The notes: generated by a model not told the origin, from the sequence alone. Counted from the first letter of the stretch, positions 26,719-35,887 are shown. The stretch is DNA of 64,000 nt from Kamptonema formosum PCC 6407 (GCF_000332155.1 NZ_KB235903.1:1893328-1957327), one strand, 5' to 3'. Program-made: numbers and translations.

Positions 26719-28500
26719 TCATTTTAAATCCAATCGTGCGCGTGCTTTCCCAATCCAAACATCTTCATCCGCAATCTTCGGATCTGCAAATTTTAAACAA
26801 GTTTGCCATTCTTTTAAGGCTCCTTTTGTATCATTCATACCTTCTAAAACTTGCGCTTTCAAACAATAAGCAGATGCCCGATTGTTATCCAGTTTAATCG
26901 CAGCATTCTGTTGTATTAACGCCTCTTCATACCGTCCTTGTTCTAGCCTCGCCCAACCTAGATTTTTCAGCAAAGAATACTTGGTGGCATCATCTTTAGC
27001 TAGTTCCAAACCTTGCCAGATCAAGTTAACAGCACCGTTGTAATTTTTGTCATGCACTATCAACAAGCGAGCCAATTGGCTATAAGCACCAGCAAAACCT
27101 AATTTTGCTGACCTCCGATATTTTTCACGAGCGCATTCAAAATCTTGGATATCTTGGCAAAGCCATCCTAAAGTATAGGGTACAACTCGATTATCTGGAT
27201 TCAAAATCTCCGCTAAGTGCAATACTTTTCGAGCTGTAATTAAATCGCCTTTCTGGTAACGGTCAAACCCAAAATCATTAACAAGTATAGCCAACTTTGG
27301 CAACCCATACAACCATCCCACAGAACCCCCAGTCAGCAGCAACAAAACTGCCCACTTGAATTTAAAATTGCATTGAATTATAATTTGGAATAAGTTAAAT
27401 CCTCGCTTTTGTGGTATTAAGTCATTCCAAGTTGGTGGTTCTACTGAAGGATTTTGACAAATTATCGGCAGCCAACTAGCACAAGGAAAGTCAGTTTCTA
27501 AGCCTTGTAACTTTTCTCGCGCTTCCCTAAAAGCCTGGTATAAAGAGTGGCCACTAGCAAAGTTTGTGAGAAAATCATTCAAGAATTTCTGAGCTACAAA
27601 GTCAGGAACCATTTCCCGCATGACAATCATTTGCGGAATTTCTAAATCATCCAATCGCTGCGCTAATCCCAATCCATCACAAGAGTTAAAAATTGCTAAC
27701 TGCAAACCATTTACCACAGCTTTTTTGAGACCATACCACACTTCATTAAGAGTCAAACTATCAGTTTCATTAATATGAATCCGACCCGTATCTTCATCTG
27801 TCTCACCGTGTCCTGCAAAAAAGATAATATCCCAAGGCTGCTCCCACAACTTATCATTAATTTGATTATGTTTGGGCTCAAGTAGAAAAACTACCTCTGC
27901 ATTGGGCAAACTTTTTAGTAATTCCCTATCTTTCTCAATGTCAATGCCTGCACTACAACCGAGAATGGCTAAAACTCTGACTTTAGATTTAGCAGCTATT
28001 GGCAATAGTTGTGGGCTTTTATACTCGATGGGACTGAGAGCAACTTCAGCAAAAGAGTAGCGATCGATAAAATCCCATAAGTGCCAGGGAAGTTTTCGCA
28101 AATAATTGTCTTCAGTACGAACCAATACCCGCACTTTTTCAGTTCGGTTTAATTCTTCTCGCAGTCCCCTGTCAATGTCGCGAAACTGTTCAGATTTCAG
28201 CCATTGATTTATGAGATTGCCAAGTTTTTCACCCGATTCTTTAATTTCTTTGAGGCGAGTGGAGAGTTTATTAGGGTTAATAAAATTGTGTTTAATAGAT
28301 CCGGGTTTAATTCGGGTAACTAACCCCAAATTACGGTATTCTTGCCAATGACGCTGCATTTCGGCAGCTAATTCTGGATTAGGGGGCAAACTGCGCGTGA
28401 TTTCTATCAAGACGCGATCGCCTTCTTTGATTTCCAGGGAAGCTCGAAACCCCCCTATTTCCAGATCGCCATCAAGCTTGAGGACAACTACTTTCTCCAT
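26719..28500 (-). CDS. CHAT-TPR membrane protein (second caspase-like protein)
   Basis: The 593 residues have the order opposite to the first CHAT protein. An N-terminal region of about 120 residues is followed by a CHAT domain (about 125-360) with H231 in FFAGHGET and C274 in FNSCDGLG. Then come a membrane helix at about 387-410 and C-terminal TPR or Sel1-like repeats. It is the third gene of a set with a sigma-like protein and a DUF1822 protein, an arrangement that recurs in cyanobacteria (recalled, not checked). Its role is unknown. Confidence 0.9.
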   Translation of the reverse strand: MEKVVVLKLDGDLEIGGFRASLEIKEGDRVLIEITRSLPPNPELAAEMQRHWQEYRNLGLVTRIKPGSIKHNFINPNKLSTRLKEIKESGEKLGNLINQWLKSEQFRDIDRGLREELNRTEKVRVLVRTEDNYLRKLPWHLWDFIDRYSFAEVALSPIEYKSPQLLPIAAKSKVRVLAILGCSAGIDIEKDRELLKSLPNAEVVFLLEPKHNQINDKLWEQPWDIIFFAGHGETDEDTGRIHINETDSLTLNEVWYGLKKAVVNGLQLAIFNSCDGLGLAQRLDDLEIPQMIVMREMVPDFVAQKFLNDFLTNFASGHSLYQAFREAREKLQGLETDFPCASWLPIICQNPSVEPPTWNDLIPQKRGFNLFQIIIQCNFKFKWAVLLLLTGGSVGWLYGLPKLAILVNDFGFDRYQKGDLITARKVLHLAEILNPDNRVVPYTLGWLCQDIQDFECAREKYRRSAKLGFAGAYSQLARLLIVHDKNYNGAVNLIWQGLELAKDDATKYSLLKNLGWARLEQGRYEEALIQQNAAIKLDNNRASAYCLKAQVLEGMNDTKGALKEWQTCLKFADPKIADEDVWIGKARARLDLK

Positions 28501-28589
28501 AACTCGCCTCTATACCTAGCCTATATTGAGGACAGTTTAATTTTAGGACGATCGCGATAGTTCAGTTTCAGCTCATCGAACTTTAACCC

Positions 28590-29558
28590 TCAAACCTGAA
28601 ACTTTTCTAAGATGCTGACATCACCCAAAGCTACCTTAACACTAAACTGTTCATCTGGATAGCCACTAAACTCTAATTGCATATTTTTGCTGTTTTTCGT
28701 CGCGACAGTTTGCATCACTGGCTTTCCTTGTTCGTCAAGTACTATTAATTGTAAATCCTGCGGCAAGTAAATTTGTGGTTTCACGGCATACAGTTCTACA
28801 AAGAAATCAACTCCCGGTTCAATTCCCGGCCCAAACCCTACAAATATTGCTACCCGATCGTCTGCCTTTTGCAATTGAAGCAACTTAGCTCCCATTGTTG
28901 TATTGTCCTGCTTTCTGAATTTTATAGGAGCGGCACTTCGGAAGTTAAAACTAGGTTCTGTTTCCGGCAGCGACAATAGGGATTCTATGGTTTCTACCAT
29001 TTCCCAGCCAGCATCCAAAATGCCGTTTACCCAATTGCTCAATAGCGCTACAATTGGACGAGGTGTACTCGCCACTGTCAGGAAACCTTCAAGGGATTGC
29101 CATTGTTTCAAAGGAATTTTTTCTGCTGTTGCTTTTTCTACAAAACCTATTAACTTTGCCTCTTGCATCGAGTCAGACAATTGCACGGCGATGTAACCAA
29201 TTCTGTCTGTCCAAACCTCGGCAGGTACTTCTACAATATCCGAGTCTGATAGCAAGGCTCTACACTCTACTTTGCCTAAATCTTTGATGGTTAAATCGGC
29301 TGTATTTAGCAGGCTTTGCATTAATGAATCCCAGCTATCGCCAACTTGTAAGTCTGTTTCAATTTGCATACACTGGCAGTAATAATTTACTGCTAAAACT
29401 GCTAAAGTATTGCGATAAACTTGTTCGCCTTTTTCTGCATTGGCTTGCTGGCGACGGAAGTGTTCTGCTTGTTTGCGAAACTTAGATGTGATAGTCACGG
29501 TAAAACTCAGTTCCTCTGTTGTATTGTTGTTTTCTAACATTTTCATGTTCCTTTTCAC
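28590..29558 (-). CDS. DUF1822 family protein
   Basis: The 322-residue soluble protein has the DUF1822 pattern: LAVLAVNYYCQCMQIETDL near the N-terminus and a middle region GYIAVQLSDSMQEAKLIGFV. The GTG at 29558 overlaps the stop of the upstream sigma-like gene by four bases (GTGA). An ATG at 29540 (MLENNNTTEE), 8 bases after AAGGA, may be the real start. It is co-transcribed with the CHAT gene, 89 bases away. The family is cyanobacterial and of unknown role, and may be a regulatory or scaffold partner of CHAT proteins. Confidence 0.85.
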   Translation of the reverse strand: MKRNMKMLENNNTTEELSFTVTITSKFRKQAEHFRRQQANAEKGEQVYRNTLAVLAVNYYCQCMQIETDLQVGDSWDSLMQSLLNTADLTIKDLGKVECRALLSDSDIVEVPAEVWTDRIGYIAVQLSDSMQEAKLIGFVEKATAEKIPLKQWQSLEGFLTVASTPRPIVALLSNWVNGILDAGWEMVETIESLLSLPETEPSFNFRSAAPIKFRKQDNTTMGAKLLQLQKADDRVAIFVGFGPGIEPGVDFFVELYAVKPQIYLPQDLQLIVLDEQGKPVMQTVATKNSKNMQLEFSGYPDEQFSVKVALGDVSILEKFQV

Positions 29559-29848
29559 CTATTCAAATATAGCTTAATGTGCGGAGAAAGTTCTCTAATG
29601 CTGCGCTGGTAGAAACTGCTGAGAGTTGATATTGGTATCCCTAAATCGGCTGAGATTTCTCTCCATTTTTCTCTAGCTAGTATTCGTATTGCTAAGGATT
29701 GAAAATTGAGATGGGGATACATTTTGTGACGCAGGTTTTGACAAAGCTGTCTCTCTCTACTTTTAGGTGGATGCCGTTGAGCTTCTATTGCCAGCATCAT
29801 CAGTTCCTCGTCTTGTAACCTGTTTCGTTCTGGATCGAATGGCATCAA
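29555..29848 (-). CDS. Short sigma-70-like protein of the DUF1822/CHAT operon
   Basis: 97 residues with a C-terminal helix-turn-helix (WREISADLGIPISTLSSFYQRSI) like sigma region 4. The N-terminal part (MLAIEAQRHPPKSRERQLCQNLRH) resembles the start of sigma-like proteins that precede DUF1822 genes, which are usually about twice as long (recalled). Here region 2 appears to be missing, so it may be a shortened sigma or an anti-sigma-like regulator. It overlaps the DUF1822 gene. Confidence 0.65.
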   Translation of the reverse strand: MMPFDPERNRLQDEELMMLAIEAQRHPPKSRERQLCQNLRHKMYPHLNFQSLAIRILAREKWREISADLGIPISTLSSFYQRSIRELSPHIKLYLNR

Positions 29849-30018
29849 GTCTCCTGTATTCGCCGTAGATGTTTTATTAGCCTCTATTTATCTGTTAAGG
29901 TTTTGTGGCAATTTTTACGCGAAGTGGCTAGATTTGTTACAAATCTTTATATTTTGTGGCGATCGCTAGGGTTTTAATTCCCAGTTAATAGCTCAATTCG
30001 ATTAAAACTCAGATAAGT

Positions 30019-30107
30019 AGTCGGACATAATTAAACGTAGGGTGGGCGCTCGCCGCAACCATCTGTAACTTATAGCTACAGATGATTGCGGCGAGCGCCC
30101 ACCTTAC
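30019..30107. repeat. Long palindrome with 31-base arms
   Basis: Arms at 30037-30067 and 30077-30107 pair at 29 of 31 positions around a nine-base loop. The GC-rich middle (GGTGGGCGCTCGCCGCAA) is perfectly matched. The left end overlaps the AGTCGGACAT repeat also found at 9.27 kb. It may be a small transposon-like repeat (MITE) or a strong terminator between the sigma-like gene and the STAS gene. Confidence 0.85.
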
Positions 30108-30127
30108 AAGCTATAGTATTTATACTC

Positions 30128-30505
30128 TTAACTCTTCAAATTATTTACATTGGTGACAAAATCCATTGCCACACCGATCGCCAATTCAAAACTATTACAA
30201 TTGTCAAAAATCTCAAAAGCCCGGTCAAGTTGAGTCAACTCAAATATCATTAGAACAGAAGGTAAAACAGAGCAAATAGCAAATCTGCGATTGAGGTGCT
30301 GCGACAGTTTAAAAGCAGAAACTAATGCCATTAAACCAGCACTGTCTAAAAAATTGACCTTTCCTAAATCGACGAGTAAAAAGTTATTTGCTGGGGAGAG
30401 AATAGCGGCAGTTAATTGATATTCAAAATCTGGTGCATTTGATGCGTTGATACGACCTTCTGGCTGAATAACTTTGATTTGTGGTTTAACAAAAACTGTC
30501 TGCAT
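30128..30505 (-). CDS. STAS domain anti-sigma factor antagonist
   Basis: The 125 residues form a single STAS domain with the phospho-acceptor Ser in FLDSAGLMAL. Such proteins bind serine-kinase anti-sigma factors and are freed or blocked by phosphorylation. The ATG at 30505 is chosen because GGAGG lies 6-7 bases upstream; a TTG four codons earlier is inside that site. No partner kinase is in the window. Confidence 0.87.
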   Translation of the reverse strand: MQTVFVKPQIKVIQPEGRINASNAPDFEYQLTAAILSPANNFLLVDLGKVNFLDSAGLMALVSAFKLSQHLNRRFAICSVLPSVLMIFELTQLDRAFEIFDNCNSFELAIGVAMDFVTNVNNLKS

Positions 30506-30577
30506 ATTTTCCTCCAAATTAGTGAACTTTTATCAATTGTATACCATTGGTTGTAAGCAACTACGGGCAGGTATGAA

Positions 30578-31135
30578 TTAAACTGCTTTTTGCTGCTGTT
30601 TGCGCTTCGATACCTTAGAAACATTAAAATTGCCAAAAACTAAATTATCTTTTGCAGTAGCAGGTTGAGCTAAGGGTTTGGCAACATCTAAAATTGAATT
30701 ATCAATTGTAATCATGCTATTCTCATAATCTTTATTCTGTTCATCCCAAACATCTTTAAATTCAACAATTACAACTCCTGGTCTGATAATTTGTACTGAA
30801 GCATGGGGAATTCCATCAGGGTTGCGATCTCCGGGCCCCATCATAAAAATATTACCTGTATCTCTTACAAATATCCCAAATGTGAGTTCGCTACCCAGGG
30901 GAAAAGTGCCTAAATTTATTGCTCCTCTACGATCTCGGTTAGTAGTAAGATATCGGCGCTCTGGATAAAAAAGGTGTAACTCATTGGTAAATTTAGCTAG
31001 GGATGGCATTATTTGTACTAATATATCGCCTCCGGTGGAGACAAGATACCCTCCTTTAGTTATATCTGCTGTTGCAGTACCTATTCCTAAAACCATAAAC
31101 GCTGTTCCAGCAGTGGTTATTAATTTTTTTTGCAT
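30578..31135 (-). CDS. Exported protein with DUF4114-like region
   Basis: The 185 residues have a signal peptide (about 1-23) and a domain in which VIVEFKDVWDEQNKDYENSMITI resembles the end of DUF4114, a domain of calcium-binding-like surface proteins. There is no PEP-CTERM tail; the C-terminus is basic (SKRKQQQKAV). It lies near two PEP-CTERM proteins. Confidence 0.6.
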   Translation of the reverse strand: MQKKLITTAGTAFMVLGIGTATADITKGGYLVSTGGDILVQIMPSLAKFTNELHLFYPERRYLTTNRDRRGAINLGTFPLGSELTFGIFVRDTGNIFMMGPGDRNPDGIPHASVQIIRPGVVIVEFKDVWDEQNKDYENSMITIDNSILDVAKPLAQPATAKDNLVFGNFNVSKVSKRKQQQKAV

Positions 31136-31157
31136 GACGTTCTTATGACTCCTTTGT

Positions 31158-31264
31158 TGGTAATTGGTAATTAGTGATTGCTGATTGGTAATTGGTGATT
31201 GGTAATTGGTAATGGCTAGTTGCTAATTGCTAATTGCTAATTGCTAATTGCTAATGGCTGATTA
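31158..31264. repeat. TTGGTAA and ATTGCTA heptamer tract
   Basis: Tandem TTGGTAA and GCTAATT heptamers fill the gap upstream of the exported gene at 30578. No gene is seen. Confidence 0.8.
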
Positions 31265-31382
31265 CTAATTGCCAAGTGTTTGTTTTCCGCCAATATTAGA
31301 GATTAGCAATTAGCAAAAGGATGGCAATTACTATTGCCGCAAGCAGACGTTAAAACACTGAAATTGCAAGATTAAGCCTATC

Positions 31383-32354
31383 TTATTCGTCAGATGCAGC
31401 AAAAATCTGTAAACTTTCCCGATGATGTTTACGTTTCGCCAGTAAGCGAGCACCAATTAGGCCTAACGCTACCAAAGTTCCCAAGAAAGAAGATGGTTCA
31501 GGCACGGCTTCCAATTCTCCATCAATCGGGATGTCATCATTTTCCAATTCTCCATTAATTGCGATGCCATCATTAGCACATTCGGCAAAGAAATTAGCGA
31601 TAAAGCTGCCAGAAGGCATTAAAGATTTGTCAAAGCTAAATCCAATAGTTTGAGAACCGGTTGCTTTAAAATGAGCAAAATCTAAACCCATAACGTTTAA
31701 TGCTGCGGTAGTCAAGAAACTGATATCACCTACTTTTTCACCAGAATCAATTACATTGAGAACTGTCCAGTCACCTGTTTGCTCAAAGTAGGAATCAGTA
31801 GCACTTAAATCACCCGTTGAAGGCGTACCCCCTCTGGATTTAATGTGAGCGTTGTACTCGTTTAAATTCCCATAGCCCGAATTAGTCTCGGCTACACTTT
31901 TGGCGATGACATTGCTATAAACTCCTGTGGTTTCAGCGCCGGAGTCATTGCCTTCTGCGAAACGGACGGCAAATAATTGACCGATTGTACTAGCTTCATT
32001 GAACTTTAAACCAGAGAAATTTAAGAACAAATCGCCATAACTAATACTGCCTCCTTGAACACCACCATGTTCAAATCCTGCTAAAGATAGATTAGTATTA
32101 AGAGCAACAAAAATTTTCTCGGCAGTTTCTTGAAATGCCAGGCCGTAAAATTCAAATGCTCCACCTCCTACTTGTCCTCCTGTTACGCCGTCATTGAAAG
32201 AATCAATGGCATAATTCCAGCCATTGTAGAGGCTTGCAGCTCTAGCTTTTTGTGGTTCGGATGCGACAATTATGCTGGCGGCAAAGGCTGTTGTGATGCA
32301 GCGAATTAGATTTTTTGTTGTTAGATGCACGGGAATACTCCTGAATTTAGGCAT
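31383..32354 (-). CDS. PEP-CTERM surface protein, XDD3-like
   Basis: The 323 residues have a signal peptide (about 1-38, ending ARA) and an exosortase tail: VPEPSS at about 283, a hydrophobic helix, then KRKHHR. The body (GWNYAIDSFNDGVTGGQVGG, YGDLFLNFSG, GNDSGAETTGVYSNV) resembles the XDD3 group of exosortase-dependent surface proteins. An exosortase would cut at the PEP site and export it to the surface; none is in the window. The repeat-like ELENDDIPIDGELE near the tail is unusual. Confidence 0.82.
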   Translation of the reverse strand: MPKFRSIPVHLTTKNLIRCITTAFAASIIVASEPQKARAASLYNGWNYAIDSFNDGVTGGQVGGGAFEFYGLAFQETAEKIFVALNTNLSLAGFEHGGVQGGSISYGDLFLNFSGLKFNEASTIGQLFAVRFAEGNDSGAETTGVYSNVIAKSVAETNSGYGNLNEYNAHIKSRGGTPSTGDLSATDSYFEQTGDWTVLNVIDSGEKVGDISFLTTAALNVMGLDFAHFKATGSQTIGFSFDKSLMPSGSFIANFFAECANDGIAINGELENDDIPIDGELEAVPEPSSFLGTLVALGLIGARLLAKRKHHRESLQIFAASDE

Positions 32355-32416
32355 TGAGAAAATCCAAGTTTGTTGTGTAAAGGCGCGATTAATTACGCCT
32401 TTACCATCGTTGAAAA

Positions 32417-34234
32417 TTAAACTTCTTTGTTAGCTGATGCGCGTTGACGTTTGAGTTTGGCAGCGACAGCACCAAATATTAATGTGCCCAGGATTGTCGT
32501 CGGTTCGGGAACGGGTTCGGTGCCGCCACCGATGCCAGGGTCAGGGTCAGGGCCACCAGGGATACCAGGGTTCTCTGGTGCTGCATCTGGGTTGAGGAGT
32601 GCGTACATATCAAAGCTCATTAAATCGGTATTAGAGGCGAGTTTGATGGGGAATACGGCGGGATTGTTGGGATCGACATCAAGACCGGTGACGGTAAATT
32701 CTTTAACGCCAGTACCGTTGACGAGTAAAGCGCCAAGTTCGGCAGCAAATTGGCTAAAATCGATGCGATCGCCTGCGGTGAAATCCTTGCCTAAAATGAT
32801 GTCTCCAACTGCTACGGTGAAGGGTTTAATAAAATTGCTCGGCAAGTCGAGAATTGAAGTAAATAAAGAGTCAGAAGTCATCTTGTAGTTAAAGCCGTAG
32901 GCGGTGGGAGGATCGAACCAGCGATTTCCTTCAACATTGCAAAAACTGTGGGTGGCTCCATCACGGTTACAGTTGGGTAGCCAAGGATTATATTGAGAAT
33001 CGGCAAATTTGTTAGCACGGAAAATGCCTTCAATACCATTGGCAAGTTTTGCCCAGAAACTAATTTCGTTGTCGTCGCTTAAACCTTCGCGATCGAAGAA
33101 AATATCTGTTACTGCGGAACCACCAAAAAGAGCTTTGCCATCAGTACCCATGAGGATAGATCCAATGCCTACAATCTTATCGTTTACCGCATCGTCTCCA
33201 ATAAAGATTCCTTTGCCCACATTTACCTGACTACCTGTAAAGGCAACTATTCCTTTTTTGTTGATGGAATTAGTACCGATAGAATCAAAGTTGCTGCTAG
33301 TCACACCTGTGACTGGATCGAAATTAGTACCAGCGATAACGTTGCGACCAAAGATCGATCCGTCGGCACTAATCAGCATTTGACCACTGCCGTTCCGGTG
33401 AACATAAGAAGACACAAATCCGTTATCGCTGATGTTGGCTTCGCGATACCAACCATTCCAAAAAGAGGCAGAGTCTTTAACTATTTGATTGATCCCATTT
33501 TCATCTCCACTCCAAAGGCCATAGTGACTTGTAAATCCTACCATTCCTTCATTGTTGATGGAGGGTGCGTCAGTGATGGGACATTGAAAATCACTTGCAC
33601 CAGCACTTTTGCAATTGGTGATATTCAGCGTAATACTACCATCGCTTTTGAAGATTTCTCGAACTCCATTTTTGACGGCGGAAAATGCAACTTCTCCCTT
33701 GTCGTTGAGTGATAGTCCCGGTAGAAAACTACTATATTCGCTGCCAGTTTCGGCAATAAGTTTAGGTTGTGAACCAATCTTGCCATCATAGCTGTATATG
33801 CCTGTAGCTCCAGTCTTTAGGGTTGCAAAAAATGCTACTGTTCCTGACTTGTTAATGGAAAGTCCTTGACCAAAACTGCTAAACTTGGAACTGGTTTGAG
33901 TATCAGCAATTAGTCTGGGAGCACCGACTCCCGTGTAGCTGTAGATTGCTTGACCGCCACCAGTTAGATTGGCATAATAAGCAACTCTTCCACCGTTATT
34001 GTTGATAGCAAATCCCTTTTGCTTGGCATCAAATGTGTTAAACCCTGCTTGCAGGCTTGTGCGGCCAAGTCCTTGACCAACACTGCTGTTTGAAGATCCA
34101 AGGTTAAATAGGTTGTTGGGATCGGAAATTGCAATAGGGGTAAAGTTGAACGCAAAAGCTAGAGCTTTTCCCCCGGCTAACAAGCTAAGAAATAGTGCCG
34201 TTGCTGTTGCTTGAAATATCTGTTTCCGTTTCAT
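32417..34234 (-). CDS. PEP-CTERM protein with NxxG repeats
   Basis: The 605 residues have a signal peptide ending near ALAF. Then come repeated modules with the pattern N-x-x-G-x-x-A-F (for example INKSGTVAFFA, LNDKGEVAFSA, INKKGIVAFTG), and an exosortase tail VPEPTTILGTLIFGAVAAKL followed by KRQR. This matches proteins described as choice-of-anchor tandem repeat NxxGxxxAF, a beta-propeller-like architecture. Just before the tail is a Pro/Gly/Asp-rich linker. It is likely an outer-layer protein. Confidence 0.85.
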   Translation of the reverse strand: MKRKQIFQATATALFLSLLAGGKALAFAFNFTPIAISDPNNLFNLGSSNSSVGQGLGRTSLQAGFNTFDAKQKGFAINNNGGRVAYYANLTGGGQAIYSYTGVGAPRLIADTQTSSKFSSFGQGLSINKSGTVAFFATLKTGATGIYSYDGKIGSQPKLIAETGSEYSSFLPGLSLNDKGEVAFSAVKNGVREIFKSDGSITLNITNCKSAGASDFQCPITDAPSINNEGMVGFTSHYGLWSGDENGINQIVKDSASFWNGWYREANISDNGFVSSYVHRNGSGQMLISADGSIFGRNVIAGTNFDPVTGVTSSNFDSIGTNSINKKGIVAFTGSQVNVGKGIFIGDDAVNDKIVGIGSILMGTDGKALFGGSAVTDIFFDREGLSDDNEISFWAKLANGIEGIFRANKFADSQYNPWLPNCNRDGATHSFCNVEGNRWFDPPTAYGFNYKMTSDSLFTSILDLPSNFIKPFTVAVGDIILGKDFTAGDRIDFSQFAAELGALLVNGTGVKEFTVTGLDVDPNNPAVFPIKLASNTDLMSFDMYALLNPDAAPENPGIPGGPDPDPGIGGGTEPVPEPTTILGTLIFGAVAAKLKRQRASANKEV

Positions 34235-34360
34235 AGATGCTGTATCTCCTGGTAATTTATTAACAATGACTTTGTGCTTTTCAATTGTTCGCGAGCTTCT
34301 ATCTCTTTATCTGCATCACCTATCGGTTTTTACGCCGAATTTGAATTCTGTTACATTTCT

Positions 34361-34918
34361 TTACAATTGACACTGGTCGATATCGGGTTCTAACATGGCG
34401 GTAGCGGCCAATAATTCCAACAAAGCGTGCAGTTTTTCGTGAGTAATGCAGAATTCGGCTGCACTTGCATCCTGCGAAACTCCCAACTGTTCGATCGCCA
34501 CTTTTTCCTCTGGACTCACTTGCAGGAACGTCATTTCCTCCGGGTTCCGCAAAATCCAAGACCCGTCGGGATGTTCGAGCCACTGGGCGATCGCTTTCAA
34601 CCGAGGGCCCTGAGAACGTGCTAAAATCCCCATAGCAAGAAGTTTTTCCACTAGCTTTGCTACTAAGTCGCGATCGCACCTAGAAAATTCTGCACTCAAC
34701 CGACTTTGAACTTCACTCACCGTCAAAACACCCGTGAAGTAGCGCAAAGCATAGCCTTCGACCTCATTGAAGCGAAATTCCCTCCCTCCTTCTATTGCTT
34801 GCAGAATAATTTCCTCTGAACTCCGCAGTCTGGCAAGTTTCCACCCAGGTCTGATGTCTGGACAAATCCATTTGTCCCATTCGACATTAGTGGGACGTTT
34901 TTCAATATTCATTAGCAT
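34361..34918 (-). CDS. PqqD-like (RRE-type) small protein
   Basis: The 185 residues open with WDKWICPDIRPGWKLARLRS, then FNEVEGYALRYFTG...LVEKLLAMGIL, which looks like a PqqD/RiPP-recognition-element winged helix, and possibly a second degenerate copy in the C-terminal half. Similar N-terminal segments occur in larger cyanobacterial membrane-fusion or M50-type proteins (recalled), so this may be a stand-alone domain or a remnant. No RiPP enzyme is next to it. The cyanobactin genes lie 28 kb away. Confidence 0.55.
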   Translation of the reverse strand: MLMNIEKRPTNVEWDKWICPDIRPGWKLARLRSSEEIILQAIEGGREFRFNEVEGYALRYFTGVLTVSEVQSRLSAEFSRCDRDLVAKLVEKLLAMGILARSQGPRLKAIAQWLEHPDGSWILRNPEEMTFLQVSPEEKVAIEQLGVSQDASAAEFCITHEKLHALLELLAATAMLEPDIDQCQL

Positions 34919-35047
34919 TATGTGATGCTTACCCTTGTGCCCTTCAAACTATCTATCGGGAGGGACACTCAACTTTTATGCGATATCTGGCGTTTATTTA
35001 CAAAACTTTACGTCATGTCCTCGGAAAGACTGTATCTCGGCTTAAAA

Positions 35048-35097
35048 GGAAGAAGGAAGAAGGAAGAAGGAAGAAGGAAGAAGAAAGAAGAAAGAAG
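35048..35097. repeat. GGAAGAA heptamer tract
   Basis: Tandem GGAAGAA units, the complement of TTCCTTC seen elsewhere. This is the only recognisable content of the gap before the MarR gene. Confidence 0.8.
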
Positions 35098-35217
35098 GAT
35101 TTACCTAAGCTAAATATTCCCCAAAACTAACGTACAGCTTGTCTTTCTTATTCCCCATCCCTTGACAATCGAGAAAAAGCACCTTACACTGATATTACGA
35201 ACACAAACTAAATTTCA

Positions 35218-35688
35218 ATGATTACTAACTCTACTATTAATTGCAAACCTCCGAGCCGATGGCACGACGTTCTCGCCCCCCACAGCATCGGCTACCGGAT
35301 CAAGCTGCTGGCCCAACTCAGCGGCCGCAGGTTTCAAGAACGGCTGGAACCCTTTGGTTTAACGCCTTTTCATTGGTTAGTGTTGTGCTGTCTGTGGCAA
35401 GAAGACGGCCTCCCCACTTCCAGCATTGGCGAGAAACTGCAACAGGTAGGGGGGACTTTAACAGGGGTGATCGATCGCATGGAAGAACGGGATCTAGTCC
35501 GCCGGGAACGCGATCCCAACGATCGCCGTATTTGGCGCATTTGGCTAACTCAAGCTGGCCGGGAACTGCAAGACGTACTCCCACCGATCGCACTCGGCAT
35601 CCGCGAACAAGCTATGACCGGAATTTCGAGTGCCGATCGCGAACTCTTCTCAGAACTCATAGATCGGGCGATCGCCAATCTTTCCTAA
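35218..35688 (+). CDS. MarR family transcriptional regulator
   Basis: 156 residues with the MarR winged helix (about 55-115: WLVLCCLWQEDGLPTSSIGEKLQQVGGTLTGVIDRMEERDLV and RRERDPNDRRIW wing). It lies 230 bases upstream of an EmrA-like gene on the same strand, like MprA/EmrR in enterobacteria, which represses emrAB and is released by drug-like ligands. The direct repeats in front of the adaptor gene are its likely targets. Confidence 0.9.
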   Translation: MITNSTINCKPPSRWHDVLAPHSIGYRIKLLAQLSGRRFQERLEPFGLTPFHWLVLCCLWQEDGLPTSSIGEKLQQVGGTLTGVIDRMEERDLVRRERDPNDRRIWRIWLTQAGRELQDVLPPIALGIREQAMTGISSADRELFSELIDRAIANLS

Positions 35689-35712
35689 GATTTCCTCCCT
35701 GGGATCGCCCTA

Positions 35713-35887
35713 ATGGATGAAGTGCAACCATCACCACCTCTTGTAGATTTAAATTAATCCTCAAATCATCCTCATGAAAGAAGTCTAGCCGCCCTCACTC
35801 TTTGTAAACTCTAATTAATCCTCTAATACTACGTACTCTAAACAAAAGCAGCCTTAATACCATAAAACTACGCATTCTAAACAAACG
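35713..35887 (+). promoter_or_regulatory. Repeated blocks upstream of the EmrA-like gene
   Basis: Two sets of direct repeats occur. 35713-35765 and about 35773-35826 are imperfect copies ending in AATTAATCCTC. ACTACGTACTCTAAACAAA (35828-35846) recurs as ACTACGCATTCTAAACAAA (35867-35885), 39 bases apart. The gene follows with a good AGGAGAG site. This looks like a duplicated control region, possibly for MarR binding. Confidence 0.45.
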
